Numbered from the stretch's first letter, positions 49,272-58,054 are shown. The stretch is 64,000 bases of DNA from DASQPR01 sp963831705 (GCA_963831705.1 CAWHRE010000010.1:1550001-1614000); one strand, 5' to 3'. Program-made: numbers and translations. The notes: generated by a model not told the origin, from the sequence alone.

Positions 49272-50531
49272 TTACGATTTCGGCTCAAGGACTTCGCGGC
49301 CACCGAGGTACGGTCGAAGAGCCTTGGGTACGTAGACCGAACCGTCCGGTTGCTGGTGATTTTCCAAGATTGGGATCAACCAGCGGGTGGTTGCCAGCGT
49401 GCCGTTCAGCGTTGCGGCGATCTGCGGCTTGCCGTCCTCGTCCCGGTACCGGATGTTCAGGCGCCGAGCCTGGAACGTGGTGCAGTTCGACGACGAGGTC
49501 AGCTCGCGGTACTGGTTCTGCGACGGCACCCATGCTTCGGTGTCGAACTTCCGCGCCGCCGACGAGCCGAGATCACCGGCCGCGACATCGATCACCCGGT
49601 ACGGGATCTCGACCTTCGCCAGCATCTCCTCTTCCCAGGCGAGCAGCCGCAGGTGCTCCTCGGCCGCTTCCTCGGGACGGCAGTACGAGAACATCTCCAC
49701 CTTGTCGAACTGGTGCACGCGCAGGATGCCGCGGACGTCCTTGCCGTAGCTGCCGGCCTCGCGACGGAAGCACGACGACCAGCCCGCGTACCGGGTCGGC
49801 TGGTCGAGATTGATGATCTCGTTGCTGTGGTACGCGGCCATCGAAACTTCGCTCGTACCGACCAGGTAGAGGTCATCCGCTTCGAGCCGGTAGATCTCCG
49901 ACGCATGGGCACCGAGGAAGCCGGTACCCTCCATCGATTCGGGCTTGACCAGCACCGGCGTGATCATCGGCGTGAATCCGGCCTCGACCGCTTGAGCCAT
50001 CGCGAGCTGCAACAGCGCGAGCTGCAACAGCGCGCCCTGACCGGTGAGGAAGTAGAACCGGCTGCCCGAGACCTTCGCGCCGCGCTCGGTGTCGATGCCA
50101 CCGATCGCCTCGCCGATCTCCAGGTGATCCTTCGGCTCCTTGATGTCCGGGATTGTGCCGACCTCGCGCAGCACGACGAAGTCGTCCTCGCCGCCGGGAG
50201 GTGCACCGTCCTGGATCACGTTCGCGATCGCGTACTGGGCCGCCTTCAGCCCGGCTTCGGCATCCTTGACCGCCGCGTCGGCTGTCTTGACCTGAGCCGA
50301 CAGCTCCTTGGTCCGAACCATCAGCGTGTCGCGTTCCTCGCCCTTGGCCTTGGCCATCAGCTTGCCGAGCTGGTTCTGCTCCGCGCGCAGCGCTTCGAAC
50401 TCGGAGACCGCTCTACGACGCGCTTCATCCGCGGCGAGCAGCACGTCAACCGCGCTCTCGGCATCGCCACGGGCACGCTGGCTGGCTCGTACTCGGTCTG
50501 GATCTTCTCGCAGCAGTCGCAGGTCAATCAC
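49272..50531 (-). CDS. serS: Seryl-tRNA synthetase
   Basis: 419 residues. The N-terminal coiled-coil arm (about 30-110, helices rich in Glu/Lys/Ala) binds the long variable arm of tRNA-Ser. The class II catalytic core has motif 2 (YAGWSSCFRREAGSYGKD, RGILRVHQFDKVEMF) and motif 3 (TLNGTLATTRWLIPILENH), and the C-terminal VPKALRPYLGGREVL of bacterial SerRS. Attaches serine to tRNA-Ser; two of its substrates are encoded at 14.5 and 32.7 kb. A GTG start at 50531 (GTGATTGACC) is used. No T-box leader is seen. Confidence 0.97.
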   Translation of the reverse strand: MIDLRLLREDPDRVRASQRARGDAESAVDVLLAADEARRRAVSEFEALRAEQNQLGKLMAKAKGEERDTLMVRTKELSAQVKTADAAVKDAEAGLKAAQYAIANVIQDGAPPGGEDDFVVLREVGTIPDIKEPKDHLEIGEAIGGIDTERGAKVSGSRFYFLTGQGALLQLALLQLAMAQAVEAGFTPMITPVLVKPESMEGTGFLGAHASEIYRLEADDLYLVGTSEVSMAAYHSNEIINLDQPTRYAGWSSCFRREAGSYGKDVRGILRVHQFDKVEMFSYCRPEEAAEEHLRLLAWEEEMLAKVEIPYRVIDVAAGDLGSSAARKFDTEAWVPSQNQYRELTSSSNCTTFQARRLNIRYRDEDGKPQIAATLNGTLATTRWLIPILENHQQPDGSVYVPKALRPYLGGREVLEPKS

Positions 50532-50611
50532 GATTTGTGAGCGTACCGGGTCGGGAGATTTGGTTCATCTCCATATCCCCCTTACACGGTCGCTAGTTCT
50601 CGATATCGCTC

Positions 50612-51412
50612 TTATCCCACCGGGTGATCGGCGGGGCGACGGTAGATATCGTGGTCTCGCGGCGGCGTCTGGTTGACCGGCTCGTCCAGCTCGGAGACAT
50701 CGACGACCTCGGCCCGCCGGGACGACCAGCCGAATTCGATATCGGCGTCGCCTTCACCGCGCCCGGCTGCCGCCTCAGCGATCGCGTCGTGCATCGACGG
50801 TCGCGGCACGACCGCTTCCGGCGTGTCCGGCGCGTGGTCCGTGTCCACAATGTGCGCGTCTGCGGCGGGCAGGACTCGTCCCCTAACGGCGACCACCATC
50901 GCGGCGGCGAGCACAACGAACGAGGCGATGAGGAAGAACGTGCCGCTCTGGTAGTGCATGGTGATGCCGCGCTCATCCGGGCTGCCGTTCACAAGCAACA
51001 CCGGCCGCCGCAGGATCGGCAGCACGAGCAGGGCCTGCACGGCGAGCGCACCCGCGCCGGCGCCGAACAGGACGGGCCGTCGGGCGCCCGGAGCGAACAC
51101 GAGCGCACCTAGCAAAACGAACACAACGAGCCAGATCAGATAGTACGGAATCTGCAACACGAACTGGGCATCTGCGATGTTCGCGGTTGCCATCGGCTGC
51201 CCGAAAGCGTCCGCGTCGAACTTGGACGGATCGACGACGGACCGTACCAACGGGAACCACTGTGATGCCGCGACGAGCACGAATCCGCAGATCAGAAGTA
51301 ATGTGGCGAGGCCGCTCGGCGATGCCTTGCCGAACGTACGACCAACCCACGTGGTCGGGCCGCTCGACTCCGACTCATATCGGGACGCGTTGCTGAGCTC
51401 GACGATGTTCAT
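50612..51412 (-). CDS. Four-helix membrane protein of unknown function
   Basis: 266 residues from the ATG at 51412 (MNIVELSN). Four hydrophobic segments (about 33-53, 92-110, 114-140, 160-180) separate an N-terminal cytoplasmic piece from a C-terminal acidic tail (about 185-266, SRRAEVVDVSELDEPV). The frame is well used in the position between serS and pheA, as seen for a similar membrane protein in other actinobacteria, but no function is known to me. Alternative starts upstream are not supported. Confidence 0.65.
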   Translation of the reverse strand: MNIVELSNASRYESESSGPTTWVGRTFGKASPSGLATLLLICGFVLVAASQWFPLVRSVVDPSKFDADAFGQPMATANIADAQFVLQIPYYLIWLVVFVLLGALVFAPGARRPVLFGAGAGALAVQALLVLPILRRPVLLVNGSPDERGITMHYQSGTFFLIASFVVLAAAMVVAVRGRVLPAADAHIVDTDHAPDTPEAVVPRPSMHDAIAEAAAGRGEGDADIEFGWSSRRAEVVDVSELDEPVNQTPPRDHDIYRRPADHPVG

Positions 51413-51499
51413 CGGCGAATCATGCCACGGCCGCGCTCGACGTGCCCCCGTCAATGCCGAACGGAAGGGGATTCACCACCCGTTCGGACGTTTTCTCAG

Positions 51500-52453
51500 T
51501 TATCCGACCTCGCCCGCTCGTAACCGTGCCAGCCATGCGTCGGCGTCGGCGAAGTCGGCCTCGGCGGTACCGGCCGGCGCGCGACCCGGCTGCGCAATCT
51601 CGCCCTCGACGTACGCCTTCGGGTAGGAGCCGAGGAACCGGACCTCCGCACAGATGCGGCGGAGTCCGCGTAGTGCTTCGCCGAGCCGGACGTCTGCCAC
51701 ATGTCCTTCGCATTCCAGGAAGAACACGTATCGGCCGAGCCGCTCGCCGGTTGGCCGCGACTCGATCCGGGTCAGGTTCACGCCGCGTACGGCCAACTCA
51801 GTGAGCACCGCGAGCAGCGCCCCGACCCGATCGTGTGCGATGTAGACGGCGAGCGAAGTCAGGTCGTCGCCGGACGGAATCGGTGCGCCGGATGGGCGGC
51901 CGACCAGGGCGAATCGCGTGACCGCGTCGTCGTGATCGCCGATACCTTCGGCCAGGACGGAAAGTCGATGATTCGCCGCGCCGATCGGTGCACAGATCGC
52001 AGCCGGAAACGTGCCGGCGGCGACCGCGGCCGCGGCCGCTCCGTTGGACAGCACGTCGATGACGACCGCATCGGGAATGTGATCGGCGAGCCACCGGCGG
52101 CATTGGGTGGAGGCCTGCGGATGCGCCGCGACCGACGCGATCTCGTCGAACTTGAGATCCGTCTGCGCCACCAGCACGAAGTTGACCGGCAGAAGCACTT
52201 CCCGCGTGATCACCAGCGGTTCGCCCTCGGCCAACTCGTCCAGCGTCACGCCGACCTGGCCACCGATGGAATTCTCGACCGGAACGAGCGCCGCATCCGC
52301 ATCGCCGGACCGCACCGCGTCGAATGCTTCCGGGACGCTCCGAGCCGGTGTCAGCACCCCCCGGGTCGCGGCCGGAATGGTCCGGAGGGCCTGTTCGGCG
52401 AACGTACCCTCGGGGCCGAGATAGACAAAGCGCGTCGGTGGGACACCAGGCAT
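51500..52453 (-). CDS. pheA: Prephenate dehydratase
   Basis: 317 residues from the ATG at 52453. The catalytic domain (about 8-185) has RFVYLGPEGTFAEQALRTI, PVENSIGGQVG, and VTRFALVGRP. The ACT regulatory domain (about 200-280) has the Phe-binding ESRP motif (LTRIESRPTGERLGRYVFFLE, in parts). It converts prephenate to phenylpyruvate for phenylalanine synthesis and is inhibited by phenylalanine in the family. Monofunctional: no chorismate mutase part. The last ~35 residues are an Ala-rich helical extension. Confidence 0.96.
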   Translation of the reverse strand: MPGVPPTRFVYLGPEGTFAEQALRTIPAATRGVLTPARSVPEAFDAVRSGDADAALVPVENSIGGQVGVTLDELAEGEPLVITREVLLPVNFVLVAQTDLKFDEIASVAAHPQASTQCRRWLADHIPDAVVIDVLSNGAAAAAVAAGTFPAAICAPIGAANHRLSVLAEGIGDHDDAVTRFALVGRPSGAPIPSGDDLTSLAVYIAHDRVGALLAVLTELAVRGVNLTRIESRPTGERLGRYVFFLECEGHVADVRLGEALRGLRRICAEVRFLGSYPKAYVEGEIAQPGRAPAGTAEADFADADAWLARLRAGEVG

Positions 52454-52469
52454 GCGGTCCAGCCTAGAA

Positions 52470-52910
52470 CTACACCACGCAGAAGAAGGTAAGCGACCCG
52501 ATCACGCGCTCGTGATCACGCAATGGGGTCGAGACCGCGTCCATCGTGATGATGTCGCCCCTGGTCCGAACGCGGAGTACCCCGCGCGCGAGTAGACCGG
52601 ACGACAGCGCGAGCACGGGTGGGATGCGGGCAAGATCCTCGTCGGAAAGTGTCGAACCCTCGGCGGTGAAATCCAGCAACGGAAGGCACCGGTCGAACAG
52701 GCGGCGACCGATCGCATCATCCGGGCCTTCGAAGCCCAGCAGGCGGCACGCGGGCATGGATGCCGCCGCAATGTACGACCGGCGATCCACCACCATGCAC
52801 GGTTCGTACGCGCCGGCGACCGTCGATGCCCAGCGATGCACCGAATTGGAGTCCGAGATCCAGGTCTCCGCCAGCGTGGGCGATCCCCACGACAGCTCAA
52901 CAGAATCCAC
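52470..52910 (-). CDS. PAS-like single-domain protein
   Basis: 146 residues from a GTG at 52910, with GAGGAGG 9 bases upstream. Pattern of a lone PAS-type sensor fold: AGAYEPCMVVDRRSYIAAAS, ACRLLGFEGPDDAIGRRLFD, a bend region, and TMDAVSTPLRDHERVIGSLTFF as closing strands. No output domain. Sits 16 bases upstream of pheA, on the same strand and probably co-transcribed. Such short PAS-like proteins are conserved in this position in some actinobacteria; the ligand is unknown. Confidence 0.65.
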   Translation of the reverse strand: MDSVELSWGSPTLAETWISDSNSVHRWASTVAGAYEPCMVVDRRSYIAAASMPACRLLGFEGPDDAIGRRLFDRCLPLLDFTAEGSTLSDEDLARIPPVLALSSGLLARGVLRVRTRGDIITMDAVSTPLRDHERVIGSLTFFCVV

Positions 52911-53004
52911 GTGAACCCCTCCTCGAATCAGGCTCGATCACCTGACACCCTGCACCTGGCACCATGTCCGGCGCCGTACTCCCTGCGCTATGTCACACCC
53001 TGCG

Positions 53005-53667
53005 TTATGTCCAGCCGTATCGTTCGGACAACTCGTCCGATCGTAGGTCGGTTGTGGTGGCCGGATGCCGGGCGATCGATGCCAACTTCTCGACCGTAAT
53101 CGAGCCTATCCGCTCGCCATATGCTCCGAGAAGGTTTGCAAGCTCACGATAGGGCATGACGACGCACCCTTTCGGTACTCCGAACAGCGTGATCAACCCA
53201 GATCCGGCGAGCGCCAGAACCGGGATGACCGGCACCGTCACACCGGCCGTTCGGGTGAACGCGCCACCGATCAGATGGGCGAATGTTCGCGCCTCGGCGA
53301 TGTACGGCGGCCGCAATCCGCCTATCTGGATGACGTCGCCCGAGATCCGTACGCGGCTGCGACCCTGTGACTTGACCGTCACGGCGAACACGCCGCCGGG
53401 GCCGATTGCCACGAAGGCGTCACGCTTGCCCAGTCCGATCGACGAAGCATCGATCAGATGCCATTCCGGGCCCAGCCTGGTGAGCCGGCCCTTGGTGCGG
53501 TTACGTACCGCTTCCAGGCGCTTCTGCTCTTTCTCGACACGACGACGCCGCGCCCACTCCAACGGAGCCAAACGCGGCGTAGTTTCAGAGTCAGCTGCCA
53601 TTTGACCGGGCGGCCCGGAGCTGACGCCTCGGCCGGGGAGGCGCGGATTGATCTCTACAGCGGTCAT
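53005..53667 (-). CDS. NERD (nuclease-related) domain protein
   Basis: 220 residues from the ATG at 53667 with AGGAGG 7 bases upstream. Residues about 65-160 show the NERD pattern: LGPEWHLIDASSIGLGKRDAF, AIGPGGVFAVTVKSQGRSRV (the VTVKS strand aligns with the VxxK nuclease-like core), and RPPYIAEARTFAHLI. The C-terminal part has VPVIPVLALAGSGLITLF and YRELANLLGAYG. NERD proteins share a restriction-endonuclease-like core; DNase activity is often not proven. Divergent from arginine deiminase. Confidence 0.8.
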   Translation of the reverse strand: MTAVEINPRLPGRGVSSGPPGQMAADSETTPRLAPLEWARRRRVEKEQKRLEAVRNRTKGRLTRLGPEWHLIDASSIGLGKRDAFVAIGPGGVFAVTVKSQGRSRVRISGDVIQIGGLRPPYIAEARTFAHLIGGAFTRTAGVTVPVIPVLALAGSGLITLFGVPKGCVVMPYRELANLLGAYGERIGSITVEKLASIARHPATTTDLRSDELSERYGWT

Positions 53668-53704
53668 TGTGCGCCTCCTGCGGTCCCGGCAGTCGGTGAC
53701 TTTC

Positions 53705-53716
53705 CATAACGTTATG
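53705..53716. promoter_or_regulatory. Perfect 12-base palindrome
   Basis: CATAACGTTATG is fully self-complementary and lies in the 153-base region between the divergent NERD and arginine deiminase genes, 38 bases from the NERD start. Such a site could bind a dimeric repressor. Confidence 0.45.
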
Positions 53717-53761
53717 TGATCGCCTGGCGACGGAAATAGTCCTGACCCAGGAGTGAACACG

Positions 53762-53780
53762 GATGAATGCTACATTCATC
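53762..53780. promoter_or_regulatory. Inverted repeat resembling an ARG box
   Basis: GATGAATGCTACATTCATC has 8-base arms around a 3-base centre and holds TGAAT-x5-ATTCA, near the TGAAT-x4-ATTCA core of known ArgR boxes. It is 40 bases before the arginine deiminase start, where an arginine regulator would be expected. The spacer is one base longer than the classical site. Confidence 0.5.
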
Positions 53781-53820
53781 GACTTCTGCGACAGATCGCC
53801 GCCAGGAATAGGCTGCGAAG

Positions 53821-55020
53821 GTGGCTCACTATGTCGACAGCGAAGTCGGTCAACTCGGAACCGTGCTGCTCCACCGGCCGGGACCGGAGTTGGCTCGGCT
53901 GACTCCGAGAAACAACGACTCCCTGCTCTTCGACGGCATTCCGTGGGTCGGCCGCGCACAGGAAGAACACGACGCGTTCGCGGATGCGTTGCGATCACGT
54001 GGCGTGACAGTACTTTACCTGGCAGATCTTCTGACCCAGGTGCTCGCGATCGGACCGGCACGCAAGGAACTTACCGAGGCGGTGCTCGCGGACGTTCGGC
54101 TGGGTGACTCGCTGCGCAGCCGAGTGGCGTCCCATCTCGCCGACCTCGATCCGGCCGACCTCGCCGTCGCGCTTACCGCCGGCATCGCCCATGAGGAGCT
54201 GCGAAACGGCTCCGGTCTGGTCTACGCGCTGATGGACCGGTACGACTTCGTCATCAATCCCCTGCCGAATCTTCTGTTCACCCGGGATTCAAGCACCTGG
54301 ATCCGGGATCATGCCGCGGTGACCAGTCTCGCGATGCCGGCCCGGTACCGGGAGACGACACTGACGCAGGCGATCTACCGATACCACCCGCTGTTCTCCA
54401 CCACACCGCTGGTCTATCAGCCCGGGCTGGAACACGTCGAGGGCGGTGACGTACTTCTGCTCGCACCCGGAGTGGTGGCGATCGGCGTCGGCGAGCGAAC
54501 GACGGCGGCCGGTGCCGAGCGCCTGGCCCGGCGGCTGTTCGAACGGCGGCTGGCGGACAGCGTGCTGGTCGTTCCGATCACGCAGGAGCGGGCCACGATG
54601 CACCTGGACACCGTGTGCACGATGGTCGACGTGGACGCGGTCGTGATGTACCCCAACGTCGCGCACGCGCTAGTCGCGTACACCGTGACGGCGGGACGCG
54701 ACCTCGGCGAGCCGGTGGTCAGCGGCCCGACGCCGTTTCTCGCGGCAGCCGCGGCGGCGATGGGCCTCGATGCACTACGGGTGATCGACACCGGCCTCGA
54801 CCCGGTGACCGCCGAACGCGAACAGTGGGACGACGGCAACAACACGCTCGCGATCGCACCTCGGGTATGCGTCGCCTACGAACGCAATGTCGAAACAAAC
54901 GCGCAGCTCGAACGAGCCGGCATTGAGGTCATCCGGATCCCGGGCTCGGAGCTGGGCTCCGGTCGAGGCGGTCCAAGATGCATGTCCTGCCCGATAGAGC
55001 GCGCCCCAATTTCTAGTTGA
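53821..55020 (+). CDS. arcA: Arginine deiminase
   Basis: 399 residues from a GTG at 53821. Matches the guanidino-group modifying fold: NSLLFD-type N-term (RNNDSLLFDGIPWVGRAQEE), NLLFTRDSSTWI, HVEGGDVLLL (catalytic Glu and His region), MHLDTVCTMVD (His), and the catalytic Cys387 in GGPRCMSCPIER. Converts arginine to citrulline and ammonia in the cytosol, the first step of the arginine dihydrolase pathway. The partner genes arcB, arcC and arcD are not beside it. Its stop codon lies inside the left arm of the inverted repeat at 55016. Confidence 0.95.
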   Translation: MAHYVDSEVGQLGTVLLHRPGPELARLTPRNNDSLLFDGIPWVGRAQEEHDAFADALRSRGVTVLYLADLLTQVLAIGPARKELTEAVLADVRLGDSLRSRVASHLADLDPADLAVALTAGIAHEELRNGSGLVYALMDRYDFVINPLPNLLFTRDSSTWIRDHAAVTSLAMPARYRETTLTQAIYRYHPLFSTTPLVYQPGLEHVEGGDVLLLAPGVVAIGVGERTTAAGAERLARRLFERRLADSVLVVPITQERATMHLDTVCTMVDVDAVVMYPNVAHALVAYTVTAGRDLGEPVVSGPTPFLAAAAAAMGLDALRVIDTGLDPVTAEREQWDDGNNTLAIAPRVCVAYERNVETNAQLERAGIEVIRIPGSELGSGRGGPRCMSCPIERAPISS

Positions 55021-55103
55021 TCCTGGAGTTAACTAACACCTGCTGCGATAGCAGCAAATGCTGCAGAGCGACGGCGTGTCGTGCTCTTAACTCCAGGATC
55101 AAC
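55016..55103. repeat. Dispersed inverted repeat, copy 1 (terminator)
   Basis: A 17-base arm (GTTGATCCTGGAGTTAA, 55016-55032) pairs perfectly with 55087-55103. The 54-base loop holds further short hairpins (CTGC/GCAG). It spans the end of the arginine deiminase gene and lies before the end of the convergent DUF5926 gene, so it can terminate both. The arm recurs at 58005 in the same kind of place. Confidence 0.75.
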
Positions 55104-55117
55104 TTCGAGCTTCGGGA

Positions 55118-55996
55118 TTAGCGCAGAGTGATCTGGCGTCCGATCAATCCCTGGCGGGAACGTCGCTCCTCCGGCGTCAGCGCGGACCCGATCGGCTGGA
55201 CCGAGTCGGCGTATCGCTTCGCAAACGCCGCGAGCGGCTCCTCCCAGTCGATGCCCGGCACCTCGAACGGCAGATCCCACACCGGTACGAGCCGACCGTG
55301 TGCCCGGAACATCCCGGCGAACTTCGTGTTCTCACCGAGCCGGAGATCACCGGCCGCCGACAGCCGAGCCAGCGCGTCCAACGCCTGATCCTCGTCGTCC
55401 GGCAGAACCCATCGCATGTGGGCGCGGTCAGGCACCTGAGCCCAGTACGCGGCGTGGGTGGCCGCCATCCGGACGGTCGGGTAGATCGAGGTGTTCGCGC
55501 GTTCGAGCGACGCCGCGACCTCGGGATCGTCCGCGGCACCCTCATCCAGCCAGTAGTCGAAGCCGTCCTGCATGGTCACCTCAAGCGGCCCGTCCGCGAG
55601 GATGTCCTGCAGCCGCGGCCCAACGCCGGGCAACGCCGGTACGGCGACCGGCTCACCCGGGTTCGATTCGAGCGCCCGCAAGATCGCGACCGACAGATCG
55701 CGCGAGACGTCGCCGGACTGGACGTGCCGCTGGAGTCCGACGAATACCCGGCCGTCCGGCTTCGTCATCGCCGGCCACGCCATCGGCAGGACCGTGGACA
55801 GCGTGATGTCCCGATCACCGTACTGTTCGACCAGTTCGGCCGACAGCTTCAGCGGCGCGGTGGCGGCCGGAACGAATTCGCGCAGCGCAATCCACTCCGG
55901 CTCGTCGGCGAGGCCTTCAAACGGACGCGGAACGAACACGTCACGCGTCTTCGGCGCCTTGGGTTCGGTGGACTGTGGTTTCCGTCGCTTGCTCAC
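55118..55996 (-). CDS. DUF5926 family protein
   Basis: 292 residues from the GTG at 55996. A basic Lys/Arg/Pro N-terminus (SKRRKPQSTEPKAPKTRD) leads to a conserved body: DVFVPRPFEGLADEPEWIALRE, ATAPLKLSAELVEQYGDRD, MAWPAMTKPDGRVFVGLQ, and LVPVWDLPFEVPGIDWEEP. This is the DUF5926 family, widespread in actinobacteria; its role is not known. Cytosolic. Convergent with arginine deiminase. Confidence 0.85.
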   Translation of the reverse strand: MSKRRKPQSTEPKAPKTRDVFVPRPFEGLADEPEWIALREFVPAATAPLKLSAELVEQYGDRDITLSTVLPMAWPAMTKPDGRVFVGLQRHVQSGDVSRDLSVAILRALESNPGEPVAVPALPGVGPRLQDILADGPLEVTMQDGFDYWLDEGAADDPEVAASLERANTSIYPTVRMAATHAAYWAQVPDRAHMRWVLPDDEDQALDALARLSAAGDLRLGENTKFAGMFRAHGRLVPVWDLPFEVPGIDWEEPLAAFAKRYADSVQPIGSALTPEERRSRQGLIGRQITLR

Positions 55997-56061
55997 GACG
56001 TACGAGCTTATGCCCTGTAGCCCGAGGGGGTCCGGACGCCACCCCCGGTCCGATTAGTTGA

Positions 56062-56493
56062 TCAGACGACGATCGGGGCGTGCCGGATCTCGGCCCACAC
56101 GGTCTGGCCGAGACCATCCCGCTCGCAACCCCACGACGCCGACAGCGCTTCGACAATGGCCAGGCCACGGCCGTCGAGTGAGTCGGGAGTCAGCCGCCGT
56201 ACGACCGGCTGATCATCCGAGCCACCGTCCGTGACCGTGACCGTCACACCCATACCGTCGTCGGCACGTCTGACCCGCCACGCGACCCGGACGACATCAC
56301 CCGGAAGTGGCTTCCCGTGCCGTACGGCATTGCCGACGAGTTCGGCGATCACGGTCACCGCGTCGGCAAGCATGTCGGGTTCCACAACGGACGAAAGTTC
56401 GGCCTGGAGTTGGGCCCGGGCGACGCCGGCACCGCGTGGATGATGCGGAATTCGAACGCACCAGGTGCGCTCGGCTGTCGTAGCCAACGTCAT
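56062..56493 (-). CDS. Anti-sigma-type ATP-binding protein (HATPase_c)
   Basis: 143 residues. The GHKL ATPase motifs are an N-box (AELVGNAVRHGKPL) and a G-box (DSLDGRGLAIVEAL). Length and layout fit the RsbW/SpoIIAB-like serine kinases common in streptomycetes. The ATG at 56493 overlaps the stop of the upstream kinase gene (ATGA), so the two are translated together. It may act on an anti-sigma antagonist or as a kinase subunit. No sigma factor lies nearby. Confidence 0.8.
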   Translation of the reverse strand: MTLATTAERTWCVRIPHHPRGAGVARAQLQAELSSVVEPDMLADAVTVIAELVGNAVRHGKPLPGDVVRVAWRVRRADDGMGVTVTVTDGGSDDQPVVRRLTPDSLDGRGLAIVEALSASWGCERDGLGQTVWAEIRHAPIVV

Positions 56494-57965
56494 CCCTTTG
56501 CCTCCCCCGGCTTCAGGTCACCGCGTGGCAAGCGCACTTCGGCGACCGTGCCCCCGGCATCCCGTGGACGCAATGATACCCATCCATGTTGTCTCTCGAC
56601 GATCCTTCGGACGAGATACAGGCCGAGTCCGACGCCGGCGAAACGCCGGTGATCACCCGTGTCGGCTTGCCAGAACCGCTCGAATGCCGTCTCCACATGT
56701 TCCGGTCGTACCCCGATGCCGCGATCGGAAACCCGCAACCCGACCATCCGGGCATCGCTCACACCATCGACCTCAATCATTCCGGATTCCGGTGACGCGT
56801 ACTTTATCGCGTTCGTGAGCAGCTCGGATACGACGCTGGCGATGCTCGCCCGCTCGCCGAACACGGTCGGGAGATCGGTCGGCCAGGTCAGCTTGACCCG
56901 CGTACGGGTATCTTCCGGCATCGATTCCAGCGCCTCCTCCACGGCGTCCGGAAGCGTGAACCGGGAGATCTCCGGCGGGATACCCGGCTCGCCCACCGCG
57001 GCCAGCAGCCGGTCGAGAAGGCGGGCAAGATCGCCGGCCCGCTGCGCGAGTACGCGTGCCGCGAGCCGCCGCCCCTCGTCGTTCAGCACGTCCCAGTGAT
57101 CGTTGAGCGTGTCTGCGTACCCCTTGATCACCGTGACCGGCGTACGCAGTTCGTGGCTCGTCAACGCCACGAACAGCTCACGACTCTGCTCCCACCGCCG
57201 GGCCTCGGTGATGTCTCGGATCATGATCGACTCGCCGGCGCCGTCGGGCAGCCGATGCGACATGAGCTTGAGCCAGCGACCGTTCTCGAGATTGTGCTCG
57301 ATCGTCTGCCCAGGGCCCGGCTGCGGCAACGGCATCGGGGCGCCGACCTTGATCGAGCCGGCCGCGAGTACCGATCGGCTCTTGGGATTCACCCAGTACA
57401 CGATGCCTTCGCGGTCGAGCAGCAGCGTGGTGTCCGGTGGCAACCTCGGCGCCGGATCAGCATGCAGCGGGAGGCCGATGTCGTCGGCGTACAGGCGGAT
57501 GATCGCCGCCACGAGGAAGCCCATGACCGACTTGCGCCGTGGGGCCAGCAAACCGGATCCGGGCGGCAGCATCGCGATCAGAACGCCAATCGGGCGTACG
57601 CCCCTGGCGACTCGCGCGATCAAGAAGTTGCCACGACCGGCGGCGCCCAGGGCGTCCCGCAGATCATCCGGCAAATCGTCGTACTCGCCGCTCACCACGC
57701 GACCGTCCCGGAGAAGCGCGATCAGGCGTCGGTCGCTGGACTCGATCCGGCGACCGAGACCGATCGACGCGGCACCGTTCGCGGCAATCACCCGGCCCAC
57801 GGCCGGGCCGAACTCGACGAACGCCATGCCCGGCACGTGGAGCGTCCACAGACCGAGGTCGATGATGCGGTTGAGCACGTTCAGGCCGGAGCGACCGGGG
57901 GACGAGTCGTCCACCAGCGTGGTCATCGCATCGAAGAAGCGGACGGCGTCGAATTCCTCGGCCAT
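56490..57965 (-). CDS. Soluble GAF/PAS sensor histidine kinase
   Basis: 491 residues from the ATG at 57965 (MAEEFDAVRF). No membrane helix: a GAF-like region (about 1-170), a PAS-like region (about 175-255: LLLDREGIVYWVNPKSRSVL), then HisKA with phospho-acceptor His271 in LTSHELRTPVTVIKG, and HATPase (ELLTNAIKYASP, DRGIGVRPEHVETAFERFW, GVGLGLYLV). Cytosolic sensing, perhaps of small molecules. No response regulator is adjacent; the coupled anti-sigma-type ATPase is its only obvious neighbour partner. A TTG at 57992 could extend it by nine residues but is unlikely. Confidence 0.88.
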   Translation of the reverse strand: MAEEFDAVRFFDAMTTLVDDSSPGRSGLNVLNRIIDLGLWTLHVPGMAFVEFGPAVGRVIAANGAASIGLGRRIESSDRRLIALLRDGRVVSGEYDDLPDDLRDALGAAGRGNFLIARVARGVRPIGVLIAMLPPGSGLLAPRRKSVMGFLVAAIIRLYADDIGLPLHADPAPRLPPDTTLLLDREGIVYWVNPKSRSVLAAGSIKVGAPMPLPQPGPGQTIEHNLENGRWLKLMSHRLPDGAGESIMIRDITEARRWEQSRELFVALTSHELRTPVTVIKGYADTLNDHWDVLNDEGRRLAARVLAQRAGDLARLLDRLLAAVGEPGIPPEISRFTLPDAVEEALESMPEDTRTRVKLTWPTDLPTVFGERASIASVVSELLTNAIKYASPESGMIEVDGVSDARMVGLRVSDRGIGVRPEHVETAFERFWQADTGDHRRFAGVGLGLYLVRRIVERQHGWVSLRPRDAGGTVAEVRLPRGDLKPGEAKG

Positions 57966-58004
57966 GGAGGTGAGTCTGCCTCGCGAGGCCAACTGCTACA
58001 AACA

Positions 58005-58054
58005 GTTGATCCTGGAGTTGGTACCGCGACACGCTAACTAACTCCAGGATCAAC
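58005..58054. repeat. Dispersed inverted repeat, copy 2 (terminator)
   Basis: The 15-base arm GTTGATCCTGGAGTT (58005-58019) pairs with 58040-58054, the same arm sequence as copy 1 at 55016. The 20-base loop differs. It lies 22 bases beyond the stop of the glycerophosphodiesterase gene on the minus strand and before the kinase gene start, so it likely separates those two transcripts. Confidence 0.75.

Noticed and set aside
49074..50540. 488-codon plus-strand frame opposite serS
   Set aside because: serS is unmistakable on the minus strand, and the opposing peptide has no family features.
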